Below, piece after piece: positions 36,887 to 46,126 of a stretch of DNA of 64,000 nucleotides. The stretch comes from Desulfotignum sp. (GTDB lineage: Bacteria > Desulfobacterota > Desulfobacteria > Desulfobacterales > Desulfobacteraceae). Under the pieces are notes generated by a model, which worked only from the letters and a program-made list of their open reading frames with translations, made no database searches and was not told the origin of the DNA. The stretch's first letter is position 1. The number at the start of each line of letters is the position of its first letter. A program made the translations under genes and the position numbers. The DNA lies in the NCBI GenBank assembly GCA_018399285.1, contig JAGYOW010000003.1:1-64000 (forward strand), given 5' to 3'.

Positions 36887-37633
36887 ATGAACCGATATGA
36901 GGACCCCATGCTCAATCCCAACTCACCTGTGCCATTGTATCACCAGCTGGCAGAGATTATTTCTGAACGGATCCGATCCGGGGAATACCCGCCCGGCCAG
37001 GCGATCCCCTCGGAAACCGCCATGGCCCGGCAATACCATATCGGCCGCCCCACCGTGCGCCAGGCCATGGATGTGCTGGTGCACAAAAATCTGATCCTGC
37101 GCAGACGCGGTGCCGGCACCTTTGTGCAGTCTCCGGCCCCCAAAGTGGATCTGTTTTCCCTGGCCGGCACGTCCCAGGCGTTTTTCACCCGGGGTATCAC
37201 CATTGAAAAAACCATTGTCACCCCGGTCACGCGGATGTCCGTGGAAAATCAGCCGGACAACCCGTTCAACCACGCATCCGCATATTTTTTGTCCCGGTTG
37301 ATCCGGGCCCAGAACACCCCCGTGCTCAAGGAAGATATTTTCCTGGATCCGGAACTGTTCCGGGGTCTGGACCGTGTGGATCTGGGCACCGAGTCTTTGT
37401 CCCGGACCGTGGCTGAAAAGTATCACCTGGCCCCGGAAAACGGTACCCAGGTCTTCACGGTGGCGCCACCGGATCCGGTCACGGCCCGGTGGCTGGAACT
37501 GACGTCCGACACCCCCGTGCTCACCGTGTTCCGGGAGCTGAATTTCCCCGATGCACCCGCGGCTGTTTACGGGGTGCTCTACTGCCGGACCGACCGGTTC
37601 GCCTTTTCCCAGACCATCGGGAACCTGTCATGA
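36887..37633 (+). CDS. GntR-family (HutC/UTRA) regulator
   Basis: This is a 248-residue regulator. The winged helix (about 12-80) has PLYHQLAEIISERI, YPPGQAIPSETAMA and the recognition helix RPTVRQAMDVL. A UTRA ligand-binding domain (about 95-240) follows. A second in-frame ATG (36908) could also be used. Its stop (ATGA) couples to a 15-codon reading frame that ends at the trpB start, so the gene is tightly linked to trpBA and probably controls it. The ligand is unknown. Confidence 0.85.
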   Translation: MNRYEDPMLNPNSPVPLYHQLAEIISERIRSGEYPPGQAIPSETAMARQYHIGRPTVRQAMDVLVHKNLILRRRGAGTFVQSPAPKVDLFSLAGTSQAFFTRGITIEKTIVTPVTRMSVENQPDNPFNHASAYFLSRLIRAQNTPVLKEDIFLDPELFRGLDRVDLGTESLSRTVAEKYHLAPENGTQVFTVAPPDPVTARWLELTSDTPVLTVFRELNFPDAPAAVYGVLYCRTDRFAFSQTIGNLS

Positions 37634-37673
37634 TCCGTTTTTTATCAACCTGTTGCATCAAGGACCCAAAATC

Positions 37674-38900
37674 ATGAAACACCGCGGTTATTACGGTGAT
37701 TTCGGCGGCGCCTTTCTGCCTGAAATCCTGATTCCCACATTTGACGAACTGGTATCCACCTTTGACTCGGCCAAAGCCGATCCCGGATTCCGGAACCAGT
37801 ATGAAACCCTGATGGCCCAGTATTCCGGCCGGCCCACGCCGTTGACGTTCGCCGCCAACCTCACCCGGCATTTTGATGGTGCCAAAATCTATATCAAGCG
37901 CGAGGACCTGAATCACACCGGGGCCCACAAAGCCAACAATGTCATGGGCCAGGGACTTTTGGTGAAAAAAATGGGCAAAACCCGGGTGATCGCGGAAACC
38001 GGGGCCGGTCAGCACGGAGTGGCCTGCGCCACCATGGCTGCCAAATTCGGGTTTGACTGCACCATTTACATGGGGGAAAAAGATGTGATGCGCCAGCGGC
38101 CCAATGTGTTCTGGATGGAGCAGCTGGGCGCCACCGTGGTGCCGGTGACCGACGGCACCAAAATCCTCAAGGATGCTATCAACCAGGCGTTCCGGGACTG
38201 GGTGACCCATATGGACACCACCCATTATGTGCTGGGAACCGCCTGCGGCCCCCACCCGTTTCCGGAAATGGTGGCATGGTTTCAGTCCATTATCGGCATT
38301 GAAGCCAGACAGCAGATTCTGGACCTGGAAAGCCGGCTGCCGGACCGGGTGTATGCCTGTGTGGGCGGGGGGTCCAATGCCCTGGGCCTGTTTGCCGGTT
38401 TTCTGGATGACCCGGTGGAACTGGTCGGCGTGGAGGCCGGCGGCAAAGGCATTGACACGGGATTTCATGCAGCCCGTCTGTCTTCCACCGATGCCGGTGC
38501 CGGCATTGCCCAGGGATACAAAACTTATTTTCTCCAGGATGATGACGGTCAGATGAAAGAAACCCACTCCATTTCCGCCGGCCTGGATTATGTGGGGGTA
38601 TCCCCCATTCTGGCCCACATGCATGAAACCGGAACCGCCCGGTTTGAAAGCGCCACAGACGCGGAAGTGGTGGATGCCCTGAAGCTGACCATGAAAAACG
38701 AAGGCATCATCCCGGCCCTGGAATCGGCCCATGCCTTTGCCGGAGCGTTCCGGGAAGCCCCAACCCTGTCCAGAGACCAGATCATCATCATCAACCAGTC
38801 CGGCAGGGGCGACAAGGATATCTTCACGGTGGCCGACGCCCTGAACGACCCTGAATGGAAAACCTTTATCCAGACAAAGGCGGCACAATACCATGCTTGA
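37674..38900 (+). CDS. trpB: Tryptophan synthase beta chain
   Basis: This 408-residue PLP enzyme joins indole and serine. The PLP lysine is in HTGAHKANN (Lys86), the phosphate loop is GGGSNAL, and ETGAGQHGVA and SAGLDYVGV are present, which is the TrpB1 type. ATG 37674 follows AAGGACC; the longer open frame upstream lies in the GntR gene. The gene overlaps trpA by eight bases. No trpE, D, C or F is nearby, so the pair is separated from the rest of the pathway and may salvage indole or be controlled independently by GntR. Confidence 0.95.
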   Translation: MKHRGYYGDFGGAFLPEILIPTFDELVSTFDSAKADPGFRNQYETLMAQYSGRPTPLTFAANLTRHFDGAKIYIKREDLNHTGAHKANNVMGQGLLVKKMGKTRVIAETGAGQHGVACATMAAKFGFDCTIYMGEKDVMRQRPNVFWMEQLGATVVPVTDGTKILKDAINQAFRDWVTHMDTTHYVLGTACGPHPFPEMVAWFQSIIGIEARQQILDLESRLPDRVYACVGGGSNALGLFAGFLDDPVELVGVEAGGKGIDTGFHAARLSSTDAGAGIAQGYKTYFLQDDDGQMKETHSISAGLDYVGVSPILAHMHETGTARFESATDAEVVDALKLTMKNEGIIPALESAHAFAGAFREAPTLSRDQIIIINQSGRGDKDIFTVADALNDPEWKTFIQTKAAQYHA

Positions 38901-39663
38901 ATCCTATATCCGTGACAAACACAAGAAAAAAGACCTGCTGCTCATGACCCACATTGTCATGGGTTATCCCAGTTTTGACGACAGCCATGCCATGGTGAAA
39001 CACATGGTGGCGGCCGGCGTGGATCTTATGGAGCTGCAGATTCCGTTTTCCGAACCCATGGCAGACGGACCTGTGATTCTCAAGGCCAACCAGAAAGCCC
39101 TGGAGCAAGGCGCCACCGTGGCAAAATGCCTGGCATTTGCCAAAGACGTGGCAGCAAGATATCCCATTCCGTTTCTGTTCATGACCTATGCCAACATCCC
39201 TTACAGATTCGGCATGGCAGCGTTTGCAAAAACCACTGCAGACATCGGCCTGACCGGTGCCATTGTCCCGGATCTGCCCATGGAGGAAGGCGCGGAATAT
39301 CTCCAAGCCATGGAAAAAAACCATTTGTCTCCCATACAGATGTTTTCACCCAGTACCAGTGATGCCCGCATGGCACAGATCGCATCCATTGCTTCCGGGT
39401 TCATCTATTGTCTGGCCAGAAAAGGCGTGACCGGCGCACAGACTGATTTGTCCGATGATCTGGCCCAATACCTGGCCCGGTGCCGAAAGGCGGCTTCCGT
39501 TCCCCTGGCCGTGGGATTCGGGATCAAAGACCGGGCGGATATGGATTTTCTGGCAGGCAGGGCCGATATCGCGGTGATCGGCTCTGAAACCATCCGAATG
39601 ATGGAAAGGGGCGGTGTGGCGGCTGTCCGGGATTTTATTCAGGGGCTGTCACGTTCGGCTTGA
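38893..39663 (+). CDS. trpA: Tryptophan synthase alpha chain
   Basis: This 256-residue TIM barrel releases indole from indole-glycerol phosphate. Catalytic Glu47 and Asp58 are visible in ELQIPFSEPMADGP, and the phosphate site in GFGIKDRAD. The motif has Glu where Asp is commoner (SEP for SDP). It starts inside the trpB end, so the two are co-translated. Confidence 0.93.
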   Translation: MLESYIRDKHKKKDLLLMTHIVMGYPSFDDSHAMVKHMVAAGVDLMELQIPFSEPMADGPVILKANQKALEQGATVAKCLAFAKDVAARYPIPFLFMTYANIPYRFGMAAFAKTTADIGLTGAIVPDLPMEEGAEYLQAMEKNHLSPIQMFSPSTSDARMAQIASIASGFIYCLARKGVTGAQTDLSDDLAQYLARCRKAASVPLAVGFGIKDRADMDFLAGRADIAVIGSETIRMMERGGVAAVRDFIQGLSRSA

Positions 39664-39770
39664 CCCGGCAATCGGTTTCAGGTGTTTTTTTATTGCATCC
39701 CCAAGGGTTTTGCCATAGAATTCACGCCATCGGGTATCACCTGAAACCTTAAAACAAGAAAGGTCTGCCC

Positions 39771-40286
39771 ATGGATGACCTGGACAACCCCAAAGAACCG
39801 TTGATTCAGAAACTGCGGGTTATCATCCGGTTCAGTGTCCGCTGTCTGGCGGTCCTGATGACCCTGGTAATTCTCTGGGGCGTGGTGGACGTGGCCTGGG
39901 AGATCTACCAGAAACTGCGCACCCCGCCGGTCATGCTCATGAGCATCAGTGACATTCTGGCCACATTCGGCGCGTTCATGGCAGTGCTGATCGCCATTGA
40001 AATCTTCATCAACATCACCGTGTACCTGAGAGATGATGTCATTCATGTCAAAATTGTCATGGCCACGGCACTGATGGCCATTGCTCGAAAAGTCATCATC
40101 CTGGATTTCTCCGTGGTTACACCGGATTACATTCTGGCCACTGCGGCCCTGGTGTTTGCCATGGGGATCGGATACTGGCTGGTGGTCAAAAACGCCGACG
40201 CCCGGTCGGTACTGCACAGCGAAGCGGAAAGATGCTTTGAAAATCCGGATCATTGTGAAATGGAAGGGGTGGACAAAAAGCTGTGA
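39771..40286 (+). CDS. PsiE-family membrane protein
   Basis: This 171-residue protein has four predicted helices (about 18-40, 55-80, 88-108, 120-140) and the PsiE pattern (phosphate-starvation-inducible E; FINITVYLRDD, ARKVIILDF). Function of the family is unclear. ATG 39771 lies after AGAAAGG. Its TGA overlaps a GTG start of the next gene, coupling it to a sigma-54 activator. Confidence 0.8.
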   Translation: MDDLDNPKEPLIQKLRVIIRFSVRCLAVLMTLVILWGVVDVAWEIYQKLRTPPVMLMSISDILATFGAFMAVLIAIEIFINITVYLRDDVIHVKIVMATALMAIARKVIILDFSVVTPDYILATAALVFAMGIGYWLVVKNADARSVLHSEAERCFENPDHCEMEGVDKKL

Positions 40287-41779
40287 TCGCCGGCCGGATA
40301 TGTGATGTGAAACGGTTCTGCCTGCCCGGCGTGGATTTCAGCCGGCTGGCGTTTATGGATCTGCTCTGTGATCTGGATCTGGGCGTGCTCATGACCGACG
40401 ACAAGGGCATCCTGATTTTTTACAATGAGGTCCAGGCCACCATCGACAAGATGGACCCGGCCGATGTCCTGGGCAAACCCATCACCCAGGTTTATAAATA
40501 CAACAATGACTCTTCCACCTGCATGCGGGTGCTCAAACACGGCAAGCCCATCATCAACTATGCGCTGTCCTACCGGTCGCATAATGCCGATGTGGGCAAT
40601 ACCATTCACAGCGTATTTCCTTTGTTTCACAAACAAAAAATCTTTGCCACCATCTGTTTTGTAAAAGATTACAATATTCTGGAACGGTCCATTCCGGCTT
40701 TTCTGTCTCCCAAGAACAATCAGCGCTTTGCGGACGGCACCCACTATACATTTGCCAGCATTATCGGATCCGACCCCGGGTTCGTGGATGCGGTAAAAAC
40801 CGCCAAGATGGCCGGAAATTCGCCGTCTCCGGTCATGCTCTACGGTGAGACAGGCACGGGCAAGGAACTTTTTGCCCAGGCCATCCACAATTTTTATTAT
40901 GGAAAAAAGGGCCATTATGTGGATATCAATTGTGCGGCCATCCCTGAAAATCTGATTGAAGGGCTGCTTTTCGGCACGACAAAAGGGGCGTATACCGGTG
41001 CTGTGGACCGGGCCGGACTGTTTGAACAGGCCAACGGAGGCACCATTTTTCTGGATGAAATCAACTCCATGCCACTGCACTTACAGGGCAAACTGCTGCG
41101 GGTGCTCCAGGAAAAAAAGCTGCGCCGGGTGGGATCGCTCAAAACCATCGATCTGGACGTAAAAATCATCTCCTCCCTGAACCAGTCTCCCCGGGATCTG
41201 ATCCGATCCGGGGTCTTCCGCATGGATCTTTTTTATCGCTTAGGCGTGATCTACATCAAGCTGCCGGCCCTGCGGGACCGGCGCCCGGACATTGAAGAGC
41301 TTGGACGTCATTTTCTGCAGAAATACAATACCCAGCTGGGCAAATCCCTTCAAAACATCGCCCCGGAGGTGATTGATTTTTTCTGGCAGTATCCCTGGCC
41401 GGGCAATGTCCGGGAACTGGAACATGTGATTGAAAGTGCCGTCAATTTCGCCGGCAGAGATGAAACCCGTCTCAAACTGGAGCATTGTTATTTTGCCAAT
41501 ATTCTGGAACAGGAACCACCCCATTCGCCGTCACCGGATCCGACACCGGCGGATGATTCTCATCAATCTGAATCATCCGCTTTACCGGCAAATCTCGATC
41601 TGTGCTCAGCGCTCAAAACTCTGGAAAAAAAAATGATTATCCAGGCCCTGGAACAATCCAGCGGCAATGTGGCCGGGGCAGCCAGGCGCCTGGGCATTTC
41701 CCGTCAGCTGCTGGGCAGCAAAATATCCAGGCTGCGGCTTCGCCACTTTCTGGCTGAGCTTAAACACAAAAATATGTAA
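40283..41779 (+). CDS. RocR-like PAS sigma-54 activator
   Basis: This 498-residue enhancer-binding protein has an N-terminal PAS (about 25-130), an AAA+ domain with GETGTGKE near 188, GAYTGA near 236 (F to Y variant) and GTIFLDEINS, and a Fis-type helix-turn-helix (VAGAARRLGISRQLLGSKIS). GAYTGA and NSMPLHLQGKLLRVLQEKK resemble RocR-type regulators of arginine/ornithine use. The start is GTG 40283 overlapping the psiE stop; an internal ATG at 40355 is possible. A sigma-54 promoter sits 130 bp downstream of its stop, so it likely activates the BCCT/QueG-like genes. Confidence 0.88.
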   Translation: MIAGRICDVKRFCLPGVDFSRLAFMDLLCDLDLGVLMTDDKGILIFYNEVQATIDKMDPADVLGKPITQVYKYNNDSSTCMRVLKHGKPIINYALSYRSHNADVGNTIHSVFPLFHKQKIFATICFVKDYNILERSIPAFLSPKNNQRFADGTHYTFASIIGSDPGFVDAVKTAKMAGNSPSPVMLYGETGTGKELFAQAIHNFYYGKKGHYVDINCAAIPENLIEGLLFGTTKGAYTGAVDRAGLFEQANGGTIFLDEINSMPLHLQGKLLRVLQEKKLRRVGSLKTIDLDVKIISSLNQSPRDLIRSGVFRMDLFYRLGVIYIKLPALRDRRPDIEELGRHFLQKYNTQLGKSLQNIAPEVIDFFWQYPWPGNVRELEHVIESAVNFAGRDETRLKLEHCYFANILEQEPPHSPSPDPTPADDSHQSESSALPANLDLCSALKTLEKKMIIQALEQSSGNVAGAARRLGISRQLLGSKISRLRLRHFLAELKHKNM

Positions 41780-41790
41780 AACAAATTTGC

Positions 41791-41812
41791 TTTGTAAATT
41801 CTATTTTACAAA
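41791..41812. promoter_or_regulatory. Inverted repeat, probable activator site
   Basis: TTTGTAAA-N6-TTTACAAA is a perfect 8-bp inverted repeat about 95 bp upstream of the sigma-54 -24 box, the normal distance for an enhancer. It could also serve as the activator gene's terminator, as a T-run follows at 41822. Confidence 0.5.
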
Positions 41813-41906
41813 AGAGCAAACATTTTTTCCCTCCTTTAATTTCTTTTTTTTCGCTTATTTTTCGATCGCCTGATCTATAAAGGCGTTGCAGGCCCATGCG
41901 GCTGCC

Positions 41907-41922
41907 CGGCACACAAATTGCT
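41907..41922 (+). promoter_or_regulatory. Sigma-54 promoter of the BCCT/QueG-like genes
   Basis: CGGCACACAAATTGCT has GGCAC and TTGC with GG and GC ten bases apart. It lies 65 bp before the transporter start and downstream of a sigma-54 activator gene. Confidence 0.7.
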
Positions 41923-41986
41923 CAAAGCAAAAGCCAGCGATACAATAAAGGATGTCAACACAACCATTTAATTGAAGGAGAAAATC

Positions 41987-42490
41987 ATGTCGGAAGTGTC
42001 CAAAAAAATCGATCACACCCTGATGTGGCCCGGGGTTATCGTCACGGGTATTATCGGTCTGCTCCTGTCCTTGTTCCCGGAATCGGGACGGGCCGTGGTA
42101 GATACCCTGTTTGCCATACTCACCCACAATTTCAAATGGCTTTTCCTGATGTTCGGCCTGTTCTGCGTCATTTTTCTGGCCACCACCCTGAACTCGGCTG
42201 CCTACACCCTGTCATCCCAGGTGACCATAAATCTTTCCGGTGATGAGGAACCGCCCCGCTGGAACCGAACCCTCTGGGGAATCATTCTGGGACTTCTGGC
42301 CCTGGGACTGCTTTCTACCGGCGCACTCAAGGCGGTGCAGCTCTCCTCCATTGTGGTGGCCCTGCCGTTGATTCCGGTACTGCTGCTCATGGTCTTCTCG
42401 CTGATGAAATGGCTTAAAGAGGATTACGGGGAAATTTTGAAAACAAATGTCCAGGCACTGCCTCCTGAAAAGATCAAACCCGCTGTTTAG
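41987..42490 (+). CDS. Internally deleted BCCT-type (betaine/carnitine/choline) transporter
   Basis: This 167-residue protein joins the N-terminal end of a BCCT transporter (DHTLMWPGVIVTGIIGLLLS to about residue 62) directly to its last two or three helices (TTLNSAAYTLSS, PRWNRTLWGIILGLLALGLL, LKAVQLSSIVVALP, ending KEDYGEIL). Full BCCT proteins are about 500-650 residues, so about 330-400 residues including the Trp-rich substrate box are gone, and the frame is kept. ATG 41987 follows AAGGAG. It cannot be a normal transporter. It could be a decayed gene or a small derived membrane protein. Sigma-54 controlled. Confidence 0.75.
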   Translation: MSEVSKKIDHTLMWPGVIVTGIIGLLLSLFPESGRAVVDTLFAILTHNFKWLFLMFGLFCVIFLATTLNSAAYTLSSQVTINLSGDEEPPRWNRTLWGIILGLLALGLLSTGALKAVQLSSIVVALPLIPVLLLMVFSLMKWLKEDYGEILKTNVQALPPEKIKPAV

Positions 42491-42510
42491 GCGGATCAAA
42501 GGAAAACATC

Positions 42511-43338
42511 ATGATTATTGAGCAACAAGCATCCGCTGCCATATTAAAGCAGGCAAAGGCGCTGGGCGCCAGCCTGGTTGGGATCGCCCGGGTGGAAGAT
42601 CTCAGATCCGCGCCTTCTTTCACTTTTGCGCCGAAAATGCCCCATGCCGGAGAAGGCATCGGAACCCGGAAAACCGATTCCGGCCTGAAACCCGGAGAAG
42701 CGGCATGGCCTGAAAATGCAAAATCAGTGATTGTCATCGCGGTGAACCATCCTGCAGACGAACCCGAGATGGACTGGTGGTTCGGCCGGAAAGATCCGCC
42801 GGGCAACCGCATCCTGGCAAAAATCTGCCGGGACCTGTGCCCCTGGATCGAAAAAACCTTCGGCATCCAGACCGTGCACCTGCCCTATCACGTGGAAAAG
42901 GGCGGCACCTATCTCAAAGATGCCGCGGTCATGGCGGGCCTTGGCTGTATCGGCAAAAACAATATTCTGATCACCCCGGAATTCGGTCCCCGGGTGCGGC
43001 TCCGGGCCCTGACCGTGGATACAGACCTGATCGCTACCGGCCCCAGGCAGTTTGATCCCTGTAAAAACTGTCAGGAATTCTGCCGAAAGGCCTGTCCTCA
43101 AAATGCTTTTGCCACCCAGCAGTACACGGAAGCGGAATATGGACAAAAAATCCTTCCGGGACGGGACGGCAGCTACAGCCGGCCTTTTTGCAATATGCAG
43201 ATGGAACAAGACAATGATGTGGCAAAAGAACAGCTGGTTGACGGGTTTGACGACCCTGTGAAAATCATCAAATACTGCCGCAGATGCGAGCTGGCCTGCC
43301 CGGTGGGAAAACCGGTCAAATCTTCGGACACCCATTGA
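42511..43338 (+). CDS. QueG/reductive-dehalogenase-like Fe-S protein
   Basis: This 275-residue protein opens with an alpha/beta domain (AKSVIVIAVNHPADEP, AAVMAGLGCIGKNNILITPE, FGPRVRL) typical of epoxyqueuosine-reductase-like and corrinoid-linked reductases. It ends with two [4Fe-4S] groups (CKNCQEFCRKACP, CRRCELACPVG). It lacks the C-terminal repeats of QueG. Such short relatives are found in methylamine/betaine methyltransferase loci as corrinoid activators; the BCCT neighbour makes that reading plausible, but no methyltransferase is present here. Twenty bases separate it from the BCCT gene. Confidence 0.7.
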   Translation: MIIEQQASAAILKQAKALGASLVGIARVEDLRSAPSFTFAPKMPHAGEGIGTRKTDSGLKPGEAAWPENAKSVIVIAVNHPADEPEMDWWFGRKDPPGNRILAKICRDLCPWIEKTFGIQTVHLPYHVEKGGTYLKDAAVMAGLGCIGKNNILITPEFGPRVRLRALTVDTDLIATGPRQFDPCKNCQEFCRKACPQNAFATQQYTEAEYGQKILPGRDGSYSRPFCNMQMEQDNDVAKEQLVDGFDDPVKIIKYCRRCELACPVGKPVKSSDTH

Positions 43339-43360
43339 CGCTGGATGATAACCACCTCTT

Positions 43361-43395
43361 CATCCCGGCCCGGAGCTGTCTTCCGGGCCGGGATG
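43361..43395. terminator. Hairpin between convergent genes
   Basis: A perfect 13-bp stem CATCCCGGCCCGG / CCGGGCCGGGATG with a 9-base loop lies between the QueG-like gene and recD2. There is no clear T-run, so it is a likely but not classic terminator. Confidence 0.6.
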
Positions 43396-43423
43396 GGGCC
43401 TACCGGGTGTTTCCCCTGTTTGA

Positions 43424-45559
43424 TCATGCGGTCAGCCGGTCTTTGAGCCCGGATCGGCGCAGGCGGGTGCGGTTGTTTTCAAATGCGGTGTGCACGGCCC
43501 GGGAGGATCCCACCATGATCACCAGGTGTTTGCCCCGGGTCAGGGCCGTGTAGAGCAGGTTGCGCTGGAGCAGGGGAAAATGGGCCATGGTCAAAGCGAT
43601 GATCACAGCCCCGTATTCCGAGCCCTGGGACTTGTGCACGGACACGGCATAGGCCAGGGTGAGTTCGTCCAGGTCCAGCAGGTCATAGGTCACACAGCGG
43701 CCGTCATAGTCCACTATCAGGGTCCCGTCCGCCCTGGACACTTCAGTGACCTGGCCGATATCGCCGTTGAATACCTCTTTCTCATAATTGTTTTTCAAAT
43801 GCATCACCTTGTCCCCGGACCGGAACGTGATGCCATGGCTGTCGATCCCGCCTTTGCCCGGATTGAGCACGGCCTGGAGCTGCTGGTTGAGATTGATGGT
43901 GCCGGCCTCGCCCCGGTGCATGGGGGTTAAGACCTGAAAATCGGTAATATGGGGAAAGGTTCTGGGAATCCGGTTGGCGCACAGTTCTATGATGGTGGCC
44001 ACCACTTTGCCACTGTGCTGGTTTTCAATAAAATAAAACTCGGAGAGCCCCTGTTCTTCCCTGGCTTTGAAATCAGGCATTTGCCCGTTCCGGATATCGT
44101 GGGCATGGCGAACGATGGGGCTTTTCTGGGCCTGCCGGAAAATTTTGGTCAGCGCAAACACCCGGACCCGGCCTGAATCCATGATATCGGACAGCACATT
44201 GCCCGGTCCCACAGACGGCAGCTGAAACGTGTCTCCCACCAGAATGAGACTGGCACCCGCCGGCATGGCCTGGAGCAAATGGTACATCAAAAGGGTATCC
44301 ACCATGCTGGCCTCATCCACCACCATCACATCCAGGTTCAAGGGATTGGTGTAATTGTGTTCCACCGTGCCCTGATCCGTATCAAATCCCAGCAGCTTGT
44401 GCAGGGTAAACGCTTTTTTGCCCGTGGTTTCGGAAAGGCGCCGGGCGGCCCGGCCCGTGGGGGCTGCCAGAACCACGGTGAGACGAAGCTGTTTGAACAC
44501 CTGGCACAACGCCCGCACCAGGGTGGTCTTGCCCGTACCCGGACCCCCGGTGATCACGGACATTTTCCGGGTCATCACCTGGCACACCACCTCCAGCTGC
44601 TCGTCGGACAATTTCACTGCCATGCCGGACAGCACCTGTTCCAGAATCTCCTCCTGACTGATCTGCGGTTCCGGCGCCGGCATGGATAAAAGGGCATTGA
44701 TCCGGTCGGCAATTCCTTTTTCCGCTGCATACAGTCGGGTCAGATAGATGCGTTCCTCCCAGATCCGGATCTCTTTGCTGCCGGCAAGGGTTTCCAGGGC
44801 CGGGGCAAACAGGTCTACATCCACCCCGGCCAGGCGGGCGCAGGCAGAAAAAAGTTCCTCTTTCAGCGCATAGACATGGCCGTCCGATTCAAAGGTCAGC
44901 AGCTGGCAGAGCAGACAGGCGGCCAGACGGGCAGGGTCGGTTTTTTCCACCCCTTTGGCCCGGGCCACGGCATCGGCGGCCGCAAACCCGATCACCGGAA
45001 TATCAATGGCAATGCGAAACGGATCGGTTTCCAGAACGGTCATGGCACCGGCTCCATAGGTTTTGAGAATCAGTCCGGCATGGGCCACATTCACGCTGTT
45101 TTCCTGGAGAAACTGCATGACCCGGCGCACAGCGTGATGGGTGTTCCAGGATTTGACAATCATCTGCTGTTTGCCCTTGCCGATACCCGTCACCTCCCGC
45201 AGTTTTTCCGGCTGATTCTCAATGATCTCCAGGGTCTGATCCTGGAACCGGTCCACGATGCGGTCTGCCAGGGATCTGCTGATCCCCTTGATCATGCCGG
45301 AGCCCAGGTATCTGCGGATACCGGATATTGTGGCCGGCAGGGTGACTTCATAGGTTTCCGCTTTGAACTGGTCCCCGTATTTTGGATGAGACGCCCACTG
45401 GCCTTTCAGGGTCAGGGTCTCACCTTCAGCCACCCCGGCCAGATATCCCACCACGGTGATGGGGTCCTGGATCTTTTCCACCTGGATCCGGCACACCGTG
45501 TAGTGGTTGTCCGGGTTCTGGTATGTCAGGCGGGACAGCACCCCTTTGATGGTGATCAT
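43424..45559 (-). CDS. recD2: RecD2-type ATP-dependent DNA helicase
   Basis: This 711-residue superfamily-1 5'-3' helicase starts with an OB-like domain (GVLSRLTYQNPDNHYTVCRI) and helix-hairpin-helix stretch (VTGIGKGKQQMIVKSW). Its motor motifs are GGPGTGKTTLV (motif I), VVDEASMVD (II), LVGDTFQLPSVGPG (III) and AVSVHKSQGSEY with LLYTALTRGK (V-VI). RecD2 works without RecBC in DNA repair. Its start overlaps the gmhB stop by ATGA and it is the last gene of the lon-rlpA-gmhB-recD2 run. Confidence 0.93.
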   Translation of the reverse strand: MITIKGVLSRLTYQNPDNHYTVCRIQVEKIQDPITVVGYLAGVAEGETLTLKGQWASHPKYGDQFKAETYEVTLPATISGIRRYLGSGMIKGISRSLADRIVDRFQDQTLEIIENQPEKLREVTGIGKGKQQMIVKSWNTHHAVRRVMQFLQENSVNVAHAGLILKTYGAGAMTVLETDPFRIAIDIPVIGFAAADAVARAKGVEKTDPARLAACLLCQLLTFESDGHVYALKEELFSACARLAGVDVDLFAPALETLAGSKEIRIWEERIYLTRLYAAEKGIADRINALLSMPAPEPQISQEEILEQVLSGMAVKLSDEQLEVVCQVMTRKMSVITGGPGTGKTTLVRALCQVFKQLRLTVVLAAPTGRAARRLSETTGKKAFTLHKLLGFDTDQGTVEHNYTNPLNLDVMVVDEASMVDTLLMYHLLQAMPAGASLILVGDTFQLPSVGPGNVLSDIMDSGRVRVFALTKIFRQAQKSPIVRHAHDIRNGQMPDFKAREEQGLSEFYFIENQHSGKVVATIIELCANRIPRTFPHITDFQVLTPMHRGEAGTINLNQQLQAVLNPGKGGIDSHGITFRSGDKVMHLKNNYEKEVFNGDIGQVTEVSRADGTLIVDYDGRCVTYDLLDLDELTLAYAVSVHKSQGSEYGAVIIALTMAHFPLLQRNLLYTALTRGKHLVIMVGSSRAVHTAFENNRTRLRRSGLKDRLTA

Positions 45560-46122
45560 GGGACCGGGTGCCCGGGTTGGTGGGTGATCCAGTGGGCGGC
45601 CGCCATCAGGTTCTCTGCGAAATAATCCGGTGGTTCGCCCTGGTCGGTCAATTTTTCAAACGCCTGTTTGCCGTTTCCCGTGGCCACCAGCACGGCCTTG
45701 CCGCACCCCGCGTTCCGGGCCGCCTGAATATCTTTGACACTGTCGCCCACAAACAGGGATCGGGACAAATCGATGTCATACCGGGCCTTTGCCTGGTATA
45801 TCAATCCCGGCTCTGGTTTACGGCAGTCACATCCGGCATCCGGGGTGTGGGGACACAAAAATATATCCAGGATCCGGCCTCCGGCCGCAGCAATCCCCTG
45901 GTGCATTTTATCAAAAATCAAATCCAGGGTCTGCCGGGTGACCATGTTTCTGCCGATAATGGACTGGTTGGTGATGACAATGATGTCAAATCCATACCGA
46001 TTCAGCCTTGCAATGGCCCGGCGGCTGCCCGGAATGAAATGAAATTCAGACGGGTGCTTGATATATTCAGGCGAATCCTGATTGATCACCCCGTCACGGT
46101 CCAGAAATACCACGGCTGCCAT
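45556..46122 (-). CDS. gmhB: D-glycero-D-manno-heptose bisphosphate phosphatase (HAD family)
   Basis: This 188-residue HAD phosphatase has FLDRDGVINQDSPEYI (motif I), ITNQS (II), the zinc loop CPHTPDAGCDCRKPEPG and VGDSVKDI (motif IV), the GmhB signature. It removes a phosphate in ADP-heptose synthesis for lipopolysaccharide core. The start at 46122 (MAAVVFLDRDG) is preferred over the longer frame that would enter rlpA. It is four bases from rlpA. Confidence 0.9.
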   Translation of the reverse strand: MAAVVFLDRDGVINQDSPEYIKHPSEFHFIPGSRRAIARLNRYGFDIIVITNQSIIGRNMVTRQTLDLIFDKMHQGIAAAGGRILDIFLCPHTPDAGCDCRKPEPGLIYQAKARYDIDLSRSLFVGDSVKDIQAARNAGCGKAVLVATGNGKQAFEKLTDQGEPPDYFAENLMAAAHWITHQPGHPVP

Positions 46123-46126
46123 ACGG

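Noticed and set aside
37521-38894. Long minus-strand open frame (457 codons) opposite trpB
   Set aside because: It mirrors trpB codon structure, has no family pattern or ribosome site, and trpB is certain.
41791-41830. Simple terminator after the RocR-like activator
   Set aside because: Possible, but the perfect inverted repeat at enhancer distance from a sigma-54 promoter fits an activator site at least as well, so it is listed as regulatory.
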